The notes under the pieces: generated by a model
Seen by the model: the letters and a program-made list of their open reading frames with translations, nothing else
The model's database searches: none
Told to the model about the DNA's origin: nothing
NCBI GenBank assembly: GCA_963942565.1
Contig: OZ012685.1
Coordinates: forward strand, 50,958,577-51,022,576
Length of the DNA stretch: 64,000 bases
From: Maea johnstoni
Lineage: Eukaryota > Annelida > Polychaeta > Spionida > Magelonidae
Reading direction: 5' to 3'
In this document: positions 12,838-23,600 of the stretch, piece by piece
Layout: every line of letters begins with the position of its first letter
How positions within the stretch are numbered: the stretch's first letter is position 1
Made by a program: the position numbers and the translations under genes

Positions 12838-13030
12838 CTGTAAATTCTAAAAAGATTGCGTTAGTTTATATTTTGCGTTTTTTAGCGTTTAGCCTCGGAC
12901 GCAAAATTAAAATTCGCAATGATTAGTGCTGCTACTTTAAGTGTTTAGCTGGCATTCCATGTTGCGGCCAAATCGCAAAGATAAAAACGCAAACAATTAT
13001 TTTCTGTAAATTCGGAAAATTTACTCTGCA
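12838..13030. repeat. Possible AT-rich inverted-repeat element
   Basis: It starts TACTGTAAATTCTAAAAAG, with ATTGCGTTAG and TTTTGCGT; the right side has AAAACGCAAACAATTATTTTC and GAAAATTTACTC, roughly complementary. It is shared with copy B at about 46758-46970. The inverted repeats are imperfect, so this is tentative. Confidence 0.35.
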
Positions 13031-13230
13031 CAATCTTTTGTGAACCTACAATATCTCTCCCTATCTTTCGCGCATTACCGCAACATGTCTTTCTTATCTG
13101 CCATATATCTAGGTTCTTAATTCCTGCTCCGATTACATGCTCTGCATACAATTTGTATAGGCATACTACTTACTTAAAGTTTACCTTTTTTGATGATTCG
13201 CCACGTGAAAGCCCCGACCAGAATGCAGAT

Positions 13231-13400
13231 ATGTACTGTCCCGTACGAAAGGTGTTACGCATGAAAATCTTGGAGTATGAAAAGTTGGTGTTCATGCATG
13301 GAAATTTCATTTTTATGGATAGATTATCATGCCACGAGTTTTCCTGAATGCAAATGTATGAGATTTCTGCGCGTGGTTTTGCAAGGAAAAAAACATTCGT
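13231..13400. repeat. CATGCATG-family repeat, copy 2 (copy A)
   Basis: It begins near CCGTACGAAAGGTGTTACGC and carries GCATGAAAAT, TTCATGCATGGAAATTTCAT and ATCATGCCACGAG. It corresponds to 47163-47309 in copy B but is noticeably more diverged than the surrounding sequence. Confidence 0.6.
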
Positions 13401-13458
13401 AAATTCTTCTGTTTATTCTTTTATTGAACTTTGACTATGAAAGTCTGAAGTTGTTTCA

Positions 13459-13612
13459 TAAGCGGCTGCCCTGATAGCTGAGTTTGTAAGACGTTGATGA
13501 TGCATGTGTTTCAGTCCCAGCCGAGGCATGTGAAAAGAGAACCAGTGACTTAGGGTTAAGCGATGGCTTAAGCCGCGCTTTCCAGTTTCCTCCATTACTC
13601 TCCTGTACCTAC
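13459..13612 (+). mobile_element. SINE-1 (tRNA-derived) remnant
   Basis: GGCTGCCCTGATAGCTGAGT resembles a Pol III A box region, and CAGTCCCAGCC stands at the B-box position. It is followed by the SINE-1 body AACCAGTGACTTAGGGTTAA and TTTCC(T)CCATTACT. It is decayed compared with the better copy at 53851-54092. MITE-1 copy 2 is inserted immediately after it. The head is also found at 47375-47462 in copy B. Confidence 0.7.
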
Positions 13613-13614
13613 GG

Positions 13615-13871
13615 TACAGACATTTAATTCCTGCACCAGTCGACCGGACGTCTGGCAGTTCCTGGTTGTACAAAAACCCGTGGAAAACATGTCAAAAAGA
13701 TATGCCAAGTACACAAATGACCCAGGTAGCTTGTGAATCAAAGCTACGTTCAGTTATAAGGTCATCAGAGGCATCCGTACCCAGGAGAATGGGTTGCAAT
13801 CGGGCGTGCGGTTGTGTATCGTGCACGGGCTGGCCGCACATTTAGTGCAGGAAATAAATGTCGACACTCTA
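13615..13871 (-). mobile_element. MITE-1 copy 2
   Basis: TACAGACATTTAATTCCTGC opens the element and GTGCAGGAAATAAATGTCGA closes it, with the usual internal GACCGGACGTCTGG and central hairpin region. It is absent at the corresponding place in copy B, where the sequence diverges after the SINE-1 remnant. Confidence 0.88.
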
Positions 13872-14527
13872 GTCACGACAATTGGAATAAACGAGGTTCA
13901 AAATTGTTTTTCAAACAGTGCCTGCAATAGGACAATCATCTGGAAATATACGAAATTCATTTTTTTGCCATTTTAATAGTCGGAGGAACTCTTTTATTTA
14001 GAATTGATCATGACATATAAATTAATTTGGAGATGTCAATGCTGTAAACTGAAATGATATATAATCATCGTAATTTACACCAAACCTTGAAAAATACGAA
14101 AAAAATGCAATATGACCTAAAAAGCCACTGAATTATACGTTGACCTACATTTATGTAGCTTAAGTATAAATAGGTCAATCTTCACCTTTTGTCATTTCCG
14201 AGTCTTTCTTTATATGTAGTTGAGCTAAACCATCAGGGCTCTCAGGAACACGGTAACCGATGTTAACAATAGGCGATTAGGGAAATGAGAATATTCACGT
14301 TATGACTTCACTAATTGTCTAATTAAAGATGCGCCTGTGGTGCTTTTAATCATGGAGAGTTATGTAACGACACACATCGGTTTGCTCTCTCCTGCAACAT
14401 TTATAAAGGAGCAGTGATTAGAATATCTGGGAATGGGGTCGTCTTATTGTCTTCATTGGGTGTGCTTAGCAATCCTGTTAGTAGTAGAATATTATAAATG
14501 AACCTTTCATAAACAACTACCATATGA

Positions 14528-14529
<2 letters not shown>

Positions 14530-14592
<63 letters not shown>
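14530..14592. repeat. (TA)n microsatellite
   Basis: About 63 bp of pure TA repeat. The matching site in copy B (48472-48668) is about three times longer and is joined to extra sequence, showing strong length instability. Confidence 0.95.
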
Positions 14593-14596
<4 letters not shown>

Positions 14597-15146
14597 CATA
14601 TATGATGTTCGGTTTGAAAAACACAACAGGCAGGAAACTGCAAGTGTATATTTCCATGTTGTATGCGAAATACAGATAAGTATGTCCGATCGGCTCGGCA
14701 TAAGGGAACGGTTATTTTATCTGCAATTCGAAAGTATTGCATTGAAAAGTACGCGCAACTGACTTCCTCAATTAAACATATTACGACAAGTATGTTTGAA
14801 CTACTTCTGCGATATGCACAGTGACACTCACCGGAGGAAAAAATGCAATTGTAGTAGATCTTTACCGTCTGTAGAGGGAAATGGATGCATATAAACCGGA
14901 TACACGTCGTTAAGGATGTCTTACAAACAAGGCATGATATTGCTAATCAGGCCGCCTAGGTACCCACGTGTAGATGTAATACTTAAGGCCTAGTTAAGGA
15001 AAGATTATTCACATACATATTCTAAAGCTAGAGAGTAGCTACATGTAGGTAACCTAACGGTGATATAACAAATCAACATATGTAATGCAGTTAATATTAT
15101 ACAATAAAATACCTTTTATGTGTTTTATTTCTCATAGATAGATAGA

Positions 15147-15378
15147 TACAGTGCCGACATCTAATTCCTGCACTAACTGCACTAATTCACGATCGCAAGC
15201 CCGATTGCCACCCGGTTTTTTGGGTATGGGTGCATGGATGACCTCGCAACTGAACGTAGCTTTGATTTACAAGCTTCGTGGGTCATTAATATATTTGGCC
15301 TATTTTTTGACAAGTTAGCCATTGGTGTTTTTACAACCAGGCATTGTCAGGCGTCCGGTCGACTGGTGTAGGAAATAG
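15147..15378 (+). mobile_element. MITE-1 copy 3, right end damaged
   Basis: It starts TACAGTGCCGACATCTAATT inside a short GATA repeat and runs through the body to GTCGACTGGTGTAGGAAAT, where the right terminal repeat is lost. It is absent from copy B, which has only a longer uninterrupted GATA run (48894-48946). It is immediately joined to the foldback element at 15384-15612. Confidence 0.85.
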
Positions 15379-15383
15379 AGATT

Positions 15384-15612
15384 TCATCACTCGTGGATGG
15401 AAAGAGGAGGTATCTTGCACGAGTGAGTGCAAGATATCTCCTCTTTCCATCCACGAGTGATGGAATCTGTTTTTCCCACGATAAAAAGGAGAAATTTACA
15501 CGTTTTACTCGTGTGTGATTTTGTGTCTTGGGACTCGGCAAGCCTGGTCCCAAGACACAAGATCACTCACTCTTGCAAGACACCTCCTCTTTCCATCTAC
15601 TCGTGATGGATC
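15384..15612. repeat. Foldback element with two nested hairpins
   Basis: CATCACTCGTGGATGGAAAG...TATCTTGCAC is followed after a short loop by its reverse complement (to about 15462). A second hairpin, TTGTGTCTTGGGAC with its complement, lies near 15520-15565. The right end ACACCTCCTCTTTCCATC repeats the first arm's complement once more. It is found only in copy A. Confidence 0.75.
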
Positions 15613-16337
15613 CTCTATGTCTGTACTGTAGATGGAAAGATAATCTTTATTTCAAGTCGGTGATATTTTTCACATCGTTAACACGAGCTGCCAGGGCTAT
15701 TATAGCCGACCACTAGTTTGATATTAGTAATGTAAATTTGATATTCTTAGAACACTCAGCTTCACATGAAGAACTGTATTGAAATACATAATGCTGCCTG
15801 TTGTGTTCCTTTCAAATTATTGAAAAGCTGTTTACATGAAAATAAATGTATGGTTGTATCCTGTTTGGTAATTAGAAAGATCTAGCTATTTTGCTAATTA
15901 TGTCATTGTATTCCTATTATATCTCGAAGCATTAGTATGATGGGTATTGTGTTTAGCGAAGCAAAAAAGTCATTACCGTACTTTTCATTTAAGTGTAGTA
16001 ATATCCGTTCTGGGATATTCTAGTATTAAAGTCATTATTTTTCAAAACAATGAACTTGGCGAAAATGCTATAAGCACGAAACATGCCAGTAACAGGCGTT
16101 GTAATATCCGTTGAACATTATGTTTTAAATCTGCAGTACTGCAAAAAATGCAGAGAAAATCATGACATGGTACAATTTGTTCTTTAAATAACATTAAAAT
16201 ACCGACACTGCACGTTATTTACTAGCGTTAAGACACCCATAAATCGTTTAGTAAAAGCAATATACATAACATTGCCAAACTACACTAATAGGGAACCCGG
16301 AACTGGAAATACGTCACAAATGGATGAACTGCAGAAG

Positions 16338-16575
16338 CCATTTTTTATTTGTCCATAGCGGATGTTTTCTTTATATCATATTCATATGACTTAAATCAGT
16401 ATACAGATTGGTGAACAATACATATTTATTCCATACAAAGTACACTCTTCTTCGGGTTTTCCCCTCCTGACGTTTCGACTCACACTACTACACCTAGTAA
16501 CATTGATTCCTTACCCTCTTCTTTAAGGTTTTCCAATTCCGGACAAACTGGTGCATTGATAACTAGATGCAGAAG
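16338..16575 (-). mobile_element. Unclassified insertion in copy A with 8-bp direct repeats
   Basis: The direct repeats TGCAGAAG lie at 16330-16337 and 16568-16575. Copy B runs across the equivalent point without this segment. Next to the first repeat is a T-rich run (CCATTTTTTATTTG), and AATAAA can be read on the - strand, so it may be a - strand poly(A) retro-insertion such as a SINE or a processed transcript fragment. The source is not recognised. Confidence 0.5.
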
Positions 16576-17512
16576 AACTTATAAAAATACATCATGAAAC
16601 CATACACTTAAGTCTGCCTCTATAGTCCTACAATCTGTCCTCGTTGGGTTGAATTAGTCATGGAGATTTAATGGCCATTAACACTAACAAGATCAAACCA
16701 ATAGAAGTGTTCAAGGTCACCAACGTGTATAGCTCGAGCATTGAGTGTCCAATTTAGATAAGAGAGAGAGAGAAACTATTCAGCATTACCACTCTGTCAT
16801 TTAGACCATTCTATTTATTGTTGCCAATAATTTAAATGTTATTGCACCTCAATGACACATTAACGGCCCCAGGAACAATGCTGCTCTAGAAAACACAGCT
16901 TAAATGTGCAATAAACTATTAAACAGATTGCATTCATCACGGCATTAAATGTTGAACAAATTGGAGGTCACTTATTCCCCTTTCACTTACGACTGTTTTG
17001 AGCGCATTAGATATGTTATTGTTTAGGCGAAATGAAAAGAAGTTGGGCATACATATAAGTTATTGTTTAGGCCAAATTAAAAAGTTGGGCATACATGTAA
17101 GTCAAACGCGAAAAGGGTTAAAAATACATCATTTAGAAATCACATAGAGAAGAAATTGCTTAATTGGTAATTTTCTTAATTTGGTTCAAAGGGCCACCTA
17201 TAGTTAAGGTCTTTACGTGCACTGTCTTTAATTGATATCGTCAATACCTTTAGAAGTAGTGCGTCATTCACGCATTGCTTAATTTTTCCTTCTTATTGTA
17301 GTCGTCTTTTGATGATATTTGAAATACAGAGAGGCTGGTTAAGGCGTGGATAAAAAACTAATTTGAATGCGGAAACCCTAGTAGACACCATAAAATATTC
17401 ACATTTGTGAGAATGTGTCAAAACTTCGTATTGGTGAAATAAAAAACTTCGCTTGGGGATCGTCCAATAGTGGAAAGTGACTAACAATGAGGGTCTTTCC
17501 ATTTTTTGACTC

Positions 17513-17938
17513 AAAGAACAATTCCACCATGTATAAAACAGAGGCCCAAATAGTTGCTTATGGTATTCTCTACTTAAATCCAAGTTCCCACCAGTGCTAA
17601 CCTTCCAACAAGAAGTATATTGCAGTTTAACCACCTCCTAATAGACACAAAATAGAAGCACTGGAGGCGGCCATCATAGCCAGTAATTAGCCTCTAAGCA
17701 GGCTGCTGGTGCAACCATTAGTCATTAGCAGTAAGGTAACTGCTAATGACTTAGTTGCACCAGCAGCCTGCTTAGAGGCTATCGACTGGCTAAGATGGCC
17801 GCCCCAGTTCTTCTGTTTTGTAAAACTGCAATATACATCTTGTGTGAAGGTTGGCACTGGTAGGAACCTGGGTTTAAGTAGAGAATACCATGAGCAACTA
17901 TTTGGGTGTCTATTTTATACATGGTGGAATTGTCCTTT
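17513..17938. repeat. Long foldback element, about 210-bp arms (copy A)
   Basis: The left arm begins AAAGAACAATTCCACCATGT and the right arm ends ACATGGTGGAATTGTCCTTT. They pair almost throughout, including TTGCAGTTTTA, GGCGGCCAT and TAGCCTCTAAGCAGGCTGCT. The centre is near 17735 (GTCATTAGCAG loop CTGCTAATGAC). It is shared with copy B at 50762-51188. Open frames of 113-153 residues on the - strand come from the arms and carry no protein motif. Confidence 0.88.
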
Positions 17939-18171
17939 AAGTGTGCTTTAAACACGACTAGAAATTCACTTGCTTTGTGTTCGCTCTTGACGACTGAAAA
18001 ACATGACTGGTTCACCATAAAAAGCATCATACTTTTTATATACTTATAGCAGTGAATATTGAGATTTACGAACTGTTTAAAAAGATTAAACATCGATTGA
18101 AAATACATATCGAATACCTTTTTGCGCAATTGTGTCATTTCCAATACGTTAAATCACTATAGTTGGGACTG

Positions 18172-18492
18172 TTAACCCTTCCAATGCTAAGGTTACTTTA
18201 AATACAATGACGCAAATACTTTTTAAAACCATCCAAACCCTGTTATGTTCATGGTCATTTGATATCTCTCACTTAGTACTACATATACGTACCCATGTGG
18301 CAGGGTTTCAGTCATTTCTCAGGTTTTTTTTTATCATTTTGTATTTAATGCCAAATTAGCCAGCATCAGTACATGTATATAACTGGTTAAGATTTTGGTC
18401 CATAGGATTTTCTAAAAAACGTGCTAGGGATTCGGTCATTTTTTAGGTTTTTTGCATCATTTAGTATTAGCCACCAGCGGCATAAGGGTTAA
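18172..18492. mobile_element. TTAA-1 element (piggyBac-like MITE), shared copy in A
   Basis: It is bounded by TTAACCCTTCCAATGC on the left and AAGGGTTAA on the right. TTAA targets and CCCTT termini are hallmarks of piggyBac-type elements. The interior is non-coding and appears to hold a second partial copy of the motif CAGGGTTTCAGTCATTT / CAGGGATTCGGTCATTTT. The B counterpart is 51422-51740. Confidence 0.72.
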
Positions 18493-18837
18493 CTAGAACG
18501 CAATCAGCTTGCCGCCTAAATAAGGTTACCGTCAACAAACATGCATCGCTACTTCTATGTTAAGGTCACTTCACGTACCAGGTCTCTTAGCATGAGAAAA
18601 CCAACAAATCAGACTAATAAAATTCTGACAAAATGAGCAGTGGAAATGGGCGACAGCTGTCGGGGACTGGGGCCTCGCGAGAAATTAACGGCCTATTTGC
18701 TACTATTTTGACACTACGTGGCTGTCTACTGACCTCGTTGTAAAACTCTCCCGGGACACGTTAGTCCAATCTGTTTTTTAAAAACAGAATGCAGGTTTCC
18801 CCATTCCCCTCCCCCGCAAACACTTAGGATTGGGTAC

Positions 18838-18900
18838 AACAGCTTACCGTACTAGAGTACCGAATGAATGAATGAATGAATGAGTAAATGTATGAGTGTA
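18838..18900. repeat. Short (GAAT)n run
   Basis: About five tandem GAAT units with flanking variants; the copy B equivalent near 52112 is shorter. Confidence 0.7.
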
Positions 18901-20019
18901 GGGGAAACTTAAAGGGGAACTTGGGGAAAAACAAATCATAGGTTTATATGAAATTTCATGAACATAGCTCAACATCTGTTATTGTCAGGAAAGCCCTAGA
19001 GCTCCATATAAAGAGGAATCTAAAATTGCAATTAGCCTCCTCTGAGCCAAGGCCGCCGCCATTGCGAATCCGGGTCATCACCCCCTGCTGTGGTCAGTGT
19101 TATTGGGTAGCAAAGGAGCTTAGTGGTACATAACATAAGCACAGAGCTAGGGGCAGGAAGCACAGAGCTAGGGGCAGAATGCCATCCAATTGAAAAACAT
19201 GGCCGCTACCAGGGGCTGGGCAGGATGATGGCAATATGCAAAAATCTCCCCCCTTGGGATCACTGAGAGAAAAAGAAGGGCAGCATCCTGTTCTTGAAGT
19301 GTATTACTTTCATATAAGCTGATATGTATGTGAGCCTTTAGGGCCCTTTTTAGGTAAAACTAGTCACTCGGAGTTTGCCAGAAAAACAACCTATTTTATT
19401 ATCATGGTATGGTTATACACAAGGTGATGTTTTCACGCCTACACGCCGTTGTCTTTTATTCAAATCTGCCTTAAATCTTAATAAATGTATCTTCACACTG
19501 ACTCATAGGGTAATAGTGATATATTTGGACATAACGAGACCATTGGGTAGAATTACAGCCTTCAAGATGTATTGTTTTAGCTCTAAGAATCTTTAAACAC
19601 TAGGCATACCATATGTTGTGATAGTCCTCGCTAATAAAGTATTTTCATTTTACATCTAAAGTTGCTTTAACTATGTGGCAGATTTATTGTGATGAAAAAG
19701 GTACTGCATTAAATTGTGTAGCATACGATATATATGAGTTAAATCAAACATACACATATAGGGTTGGATGGCCTGGTCGCTAGATAATTGTGGGGTGATA
19801 ATATGTTGGTAATAGTACCACGCAATTTCACACAGCGTTAAGAACTTCTGGATTTTTTTTCTTGTACTTTTGTTCCCGATCCTATGTTCCAATTGTGTCG
19901 AGAAAATGCCTACTGTGCAGTACTTACTTTTTTGGAAATTCGCTTTAATATTGCCACTTTTTCTGCAAAATTGGTACGTATTTGTTACTAGCCATCTGTA
20001 GGTAATTGAGGACACGCGA

Positions 20020-20158
20020 ATGTGCAGCGGAGACCAACTTTCTCACATACCCTGATCGGGATTCGAACCCGGGCATCGGTGAGAGAAAGTTATTGGTTAT
20101 TGGCAACGCCTTGGGCCAATCATTTATCAGGGCTGCTCCTCTAGTGTGCTGTAAGCGA
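20020..20158 (-). mobile_element. SINE-1 (tRNA-derived), - strand, shared with copy B
   Basis: On the - strand: CAGCCCTGATAAATGATTGG (A-box side), then GGGTTCGAATCCC (B box), then GTGAGAAAGTTGG, which matches the start of the SINE-1 body. The B counterpart is about 53283-53422. Only the head and a short body are recognisable. Confidence 0.7.
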
Positions 20159-20404
20159 TGATAATTTCGAATAAAAACAATCAAAATATTCTATTGATTC
20201 GCCGACTAATTTTCTCCCCCAATTTTGCATAAGTACAGGGATATGGTAGTATCGTAAATGATACTGGAACACTAGTAACGTATCCCAAGATAAGATATGC
20301 CAAAATTTGGTAAATTAAGCTTGGCTAATAGACCTTAGATCAAATGATCTTGTGGTCATGAAATGTAAACTAAGTAGCTTAACATGTTGTTTGTATATAC
20401 CGTA

Positions 20405-20693
20405 CAATGGCTACCTTTTCCGTGAGTTTATTTTCCCGCTTTTATCGATATGATTTCCAATGGGAATAAACAGGAAAAAACAACACAGTACATGTCCGGA
20501 CTTGATAAACACGGAGAAATCCTTGTCCTTTCCCATTAACATCTACTCTTTGGTATTTACTAAAATTAAAAATCTACACACAACGGGAAATTAAGAAACG
20601 GACAAAAACATATGACCTCCCTCAGGAAAGATGAGTAACGGAAACACCCAAAAATGAAAACTTAGGGAATATTGTTACACGGAAACATTAGCA
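20405..20693. other. Insertion present only in copy A, unclassified
   Basis: Copy B passes from GTTTGTATATA straight to TG(T/C)TATGTGCTGT, while copy A has about 290 bp extra between them, beginning CCGTACAATGGCTACC. No terminal repeat, coding sequence or family was recognised. It could also be a deletion in B. Confidence 0.45.
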
Positions 20694-20786
20694 ATTCTAC
20701 AGTATGCTATGTGCTGTCGAATTGGTGTTTTGATTTTTCTGTATCCGTATTCTCGCATCTTTAGGATGCGGTCAATAAAGAATACA

Positions 20787-21105
20787 ATAAGAGACACAGG
20801 GATATAAGATTAACTGAAGAAGATTCTATAAAGATTCTTTCGGTCACTATAAATTTAAGGACCAAGATAACTGTAAAAAATTCTTTGAGATAATTTTGTA
20901 TATATCCTTGTATAAACTTTTTCATGTTCTCTGATCATATTTATATAACTAGAGTTTACACCTGCGAGTTCAGGTTTTTGTTTCTCTTTTTACATCTTAT
21001 GTTGATTATATAATTTCCATTTGTTAATTTTGATATATCCACCATATATGTATGATTTTTGTAAATATGAAATTTACTGTCAATAAATATACATACAGTA
21101 CAATA
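20787..21105 (+). mobile_element. Insertion in copy A ending like a LINE 3' terminus
   Basis: After GCGGTCAATAAAGAATACAA, copy A carries about 310 bp that ends CTGTCAATAAATATACATAC plus ACAATACAA, the same kind of end. Copy B lacks the insert. The (ATACA)n-like tails match the end of the LINE at 59686-62432 (- strand reading). It is probably a LINE 3' UTR fragment that landed at an earlier LINE tail. Confidence 0.5.
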
Positions 21106-21334
21106 CAAATTGCATACGTGTGTGCTATGCCATAGCTTATGCTGGGGAGTGAACTAAGGGAACGTACACGCACGTCTGGTTTACTGCCGGTCGGCGCTTT
21201 ATGGCATTCTAACGATCGCTCTGATCCGCTGATTTTATTACTGATACATAAAATAACTGCAAAGAATTTATTTCTGATTTCTGGTTAGGAATTAATAGCG
21301 CCTCACAATGGCGCCTGTCAGATAACTTGTGTGG

Positions 21335-22380
21335 CTTAGTTTCATGCTTTAATTGCGTGACAACTCAGCGTGAAAGTGATTCATAAAGGGGGCTGCCCCT
21401 ACGGTAGGGCGGTCTGCGGTGTTGGACAGCAAATAGTTTTATGTACTCAGGGGGGGGGGGGAGGTTCAGTTTGAAACTAAATGATTTTCGAATTCATCAA
21501 AACAGCATATATTTGTATCTACTTTTGTTTCTATGTGCAATGTATCATTTTTATGTCAGATGACAAGATACAGTACAATACGAAACTTGTGTTTTCGTAA
21601 CAGTCAGATTTAATTTTTAAATGTTATGTATCTTTTACTGTTTTGGATTATTTGAATATGTTTCCATTACTTTGTGGTCGACTGTATTTTCTTTCTTTAT
21701 CTAAGTTGTATGCGTCATTGTGCGTCAATAAAGCGTGAAAGCTTTATACCGCTCTACGGTAAAGCGGTATGGGGTATCGCACAGTAACTCGTTTTGTGTA
21801 ATCATTTATTTGGAATAGTCAGATTTAACCTGTAAATGCTATGTATTTTTTTGTTTTGGATTATTTGAATATGTTTCGGTTACTTTGTTCTCGACTGTAT
21901 TTTTCCTTACTTAGCTCAATTTTTAACTTTTTATGTTTTTATGTGCTCATGTATGTGTATTTGTAGTCAGATTTAAGTGCTATTTATGTTTTCTGTTTTG
22001 GATCATTTGAATGCGTTTCTGTCACTTTGTGTTCGACTGTATCTTTCTCCCCTTAGCTTGGTTTCATGCTTACTGCGTGTCAATTCAGCGTGAAAGCTAG
22101 GCGTGAAGGAGTCTGTACCGACGTTAGAGAGCGGTATTCGGTCTTGTGCAGCAATTTGTTTATGTACCCATGTCTTTGTAATAGTCAGAATTAGTCAGTT
22201 ATGTATTTTGATTATTTGGATATATTTGTGTTACTTTTGGTTCTTTCCTTGACTTAGTTTCATGCTTATTGCACATCAAAGCAGCGTGAAAGCGAGTTGT
22301 GAAGGAGGCTGTCCCAATCGAAGAGCTATCTGGGGTATTGCACAGCAACTTGTTTTATGTACTCGTGTACTCATTGTGAA
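21335..22380 (+). repeat. Degenerate tandem repeat, four units of about 200-380 bp
   Basis: Each unit carries TTTCATGCTTATTGCGT(G), CAGCGTGAAAG, a GTAGAGCGGTAT-like segment, GCACAGCAACTCGTTTTATG, GTCAGATTTAA and TTTTGGATTATTTGAATATG. Units begin near 21340, 21715, 22065 and 22258. Copy B has about three units at 54445-55190. They are strongly diverged from one another and non-coding. Confidence 0.7.
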
Positions 22381-22435
22381 AATCTCCCCATTCCTATATG
22401 AAAAAGTGTATATTGACTAGCGAGTAATGAACTGT

Positions 22436-22560
22436 ACACGTACAAAAAAACATGCATCAAAATAAATTTTCCATGCATGAAAAAAGGAAATTCTGCCCCG
22501 AAAAATGAAATTCTCATGCATGAAATTTTCATGCCACGATCTTTTTATGAATGGTTTTTT
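22436..22560. repeat. CATGCATG-family repeat, copy 3
   Basis: ACGTACAAAAAAACATGCATC at one end, then TTTTCCATGCATGAAAA and CTCATGCATGAAATTTTCAT. It lies in a segment (about 22083-22548) missing from copy B, whose junction reads TGCGTGTCTTTTTATAAATG at about 55185. Confidence 0.6.
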
Positions 22561-23033
22561 TCGTGAGGTTAGGGCATACTGATGTACCCGTTCTGTAGTA
22601 GGAGTCAAACCCCAGAATTTTTACCACAGAATGAAACTCTTGAGTGAGTCTATATAACCCATCTCCTCTTCATCACGTCGGCTTTCCACAAATTTGTCTG
22701 CGGTGGCTGTTTTTGCTTAAATCTCGATCGACTGGGAGTAGGTAGTCCACTCAGTGCTTTAGCAATTCCAATCTTATGCAAGCTCGTAGATCTAGATCAG
22801 GCCCGTGGGGATCTAGCCACAAAGTTCCGCCATAACCCGTTCTATGCCACGCTAGGCGATGATCTATGATTCAATAGGTATACTTTATCGCAGTTGGTTC
22901 ATAACGTTATGATGCCGGATGCAGGATATAGGCACATGACGCACCATACACCTGCCTGTGTGATATCTTGCACATTGGTGAATATCATTAACTGGGAAAA
23001 TGCATATCCATCCGATGGACTGTATGCTGGAGC

Positions 23034-23292
23034 TACAGTGAAGACATTTAATTCCTGCACTAAATACTTGGGCAGCCTGAGCATAACACACGACTGCATG
23101 TCCGATTGTAACCCAGTTTCTTGGTCATGGATGTATGAATGACCTCACAACTGAACGTAGCTTTGATTCGCAAGCGTCGTGTGCCATTCATGTGCTTGGC
23201 TTATTCTTTACATATTATCAATGGGTATTTGAACAACCAGACACAGGCAGACGTCCAGTCGACTGGTGCAGGAATTAAATGTCGGCACTGTA
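23034..23292 (+). mobile_element. MITE-1 copy 4, same site as 55689 but opposite orientation
   Basis: It starts TACAGTGAAGACATTTAATT, with TGGGCAGCCTGAGC first, and ends GTCGACTGGTGCAGGAATTA..GCACTGTA. The flanks GGACTGTATGCTG(G)AGCT and ACATCTCTAACTCTCGTGGG match those of the element in copy B at 55689-55943. There the internal order is reversed, with the GTCGACCGGACG end first. Confidence 0.9.
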
Positions 23293-23309
23293 CATCTCTA
23301 ACTCTCGTG

Positions 23310-23600
23310 GGGGATGATGTGGATTCGGCGTGGCACTGTTTTCTAGTGGTTGCGATGCCTGGCTCCCAAGCGTGTGTTCCTAGCTTCGTCTCCTCTGGAT
23401 CCCTATAAGCGGGTTGGCCTGGTCGCTATATAAATGTGTGGCATTGTGAAAGGCTGTCTATGGTCCGTCTGCAACTGAAAGAACCCTTAGACATATTGGT
23501 TAAGAGAAAGGAATTTCTTCCCGGTTCCGGGTTTTTATCTCGTCACGATATGACCTAAGCTGTACACATTGAATATTGGTACTTGTTATGTCAAAAGAGA
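23310..23600 (+). mobile_element. SINE-2 (tRNA-derived), shared with copy B
   Basis: The tRNA-like head includes CTAGTGGTTGCGATGCCTGG. The body has CTGGATCCC, AAGCGGGTTGGCCTGGTCGC, TATAAATGTGTGGC, GTCTGCAACTGAAAG and GAATTTCTTCCCGGTTCCGG. The B counterpart is 55975-56250. An antisense copy at 27040-27262 defines the same family. The B box is weak here. Confidence 0.75.

Noticed and set aside
17293-18144. Open frames of 80-153 residues kept in both duplicated copies (17293-18144 and 50517-51394)
   Set aside because: They run through the arms of the long foldback element on both strands; shared presence reflects shared repeat sequence, and no protein motif is visible.
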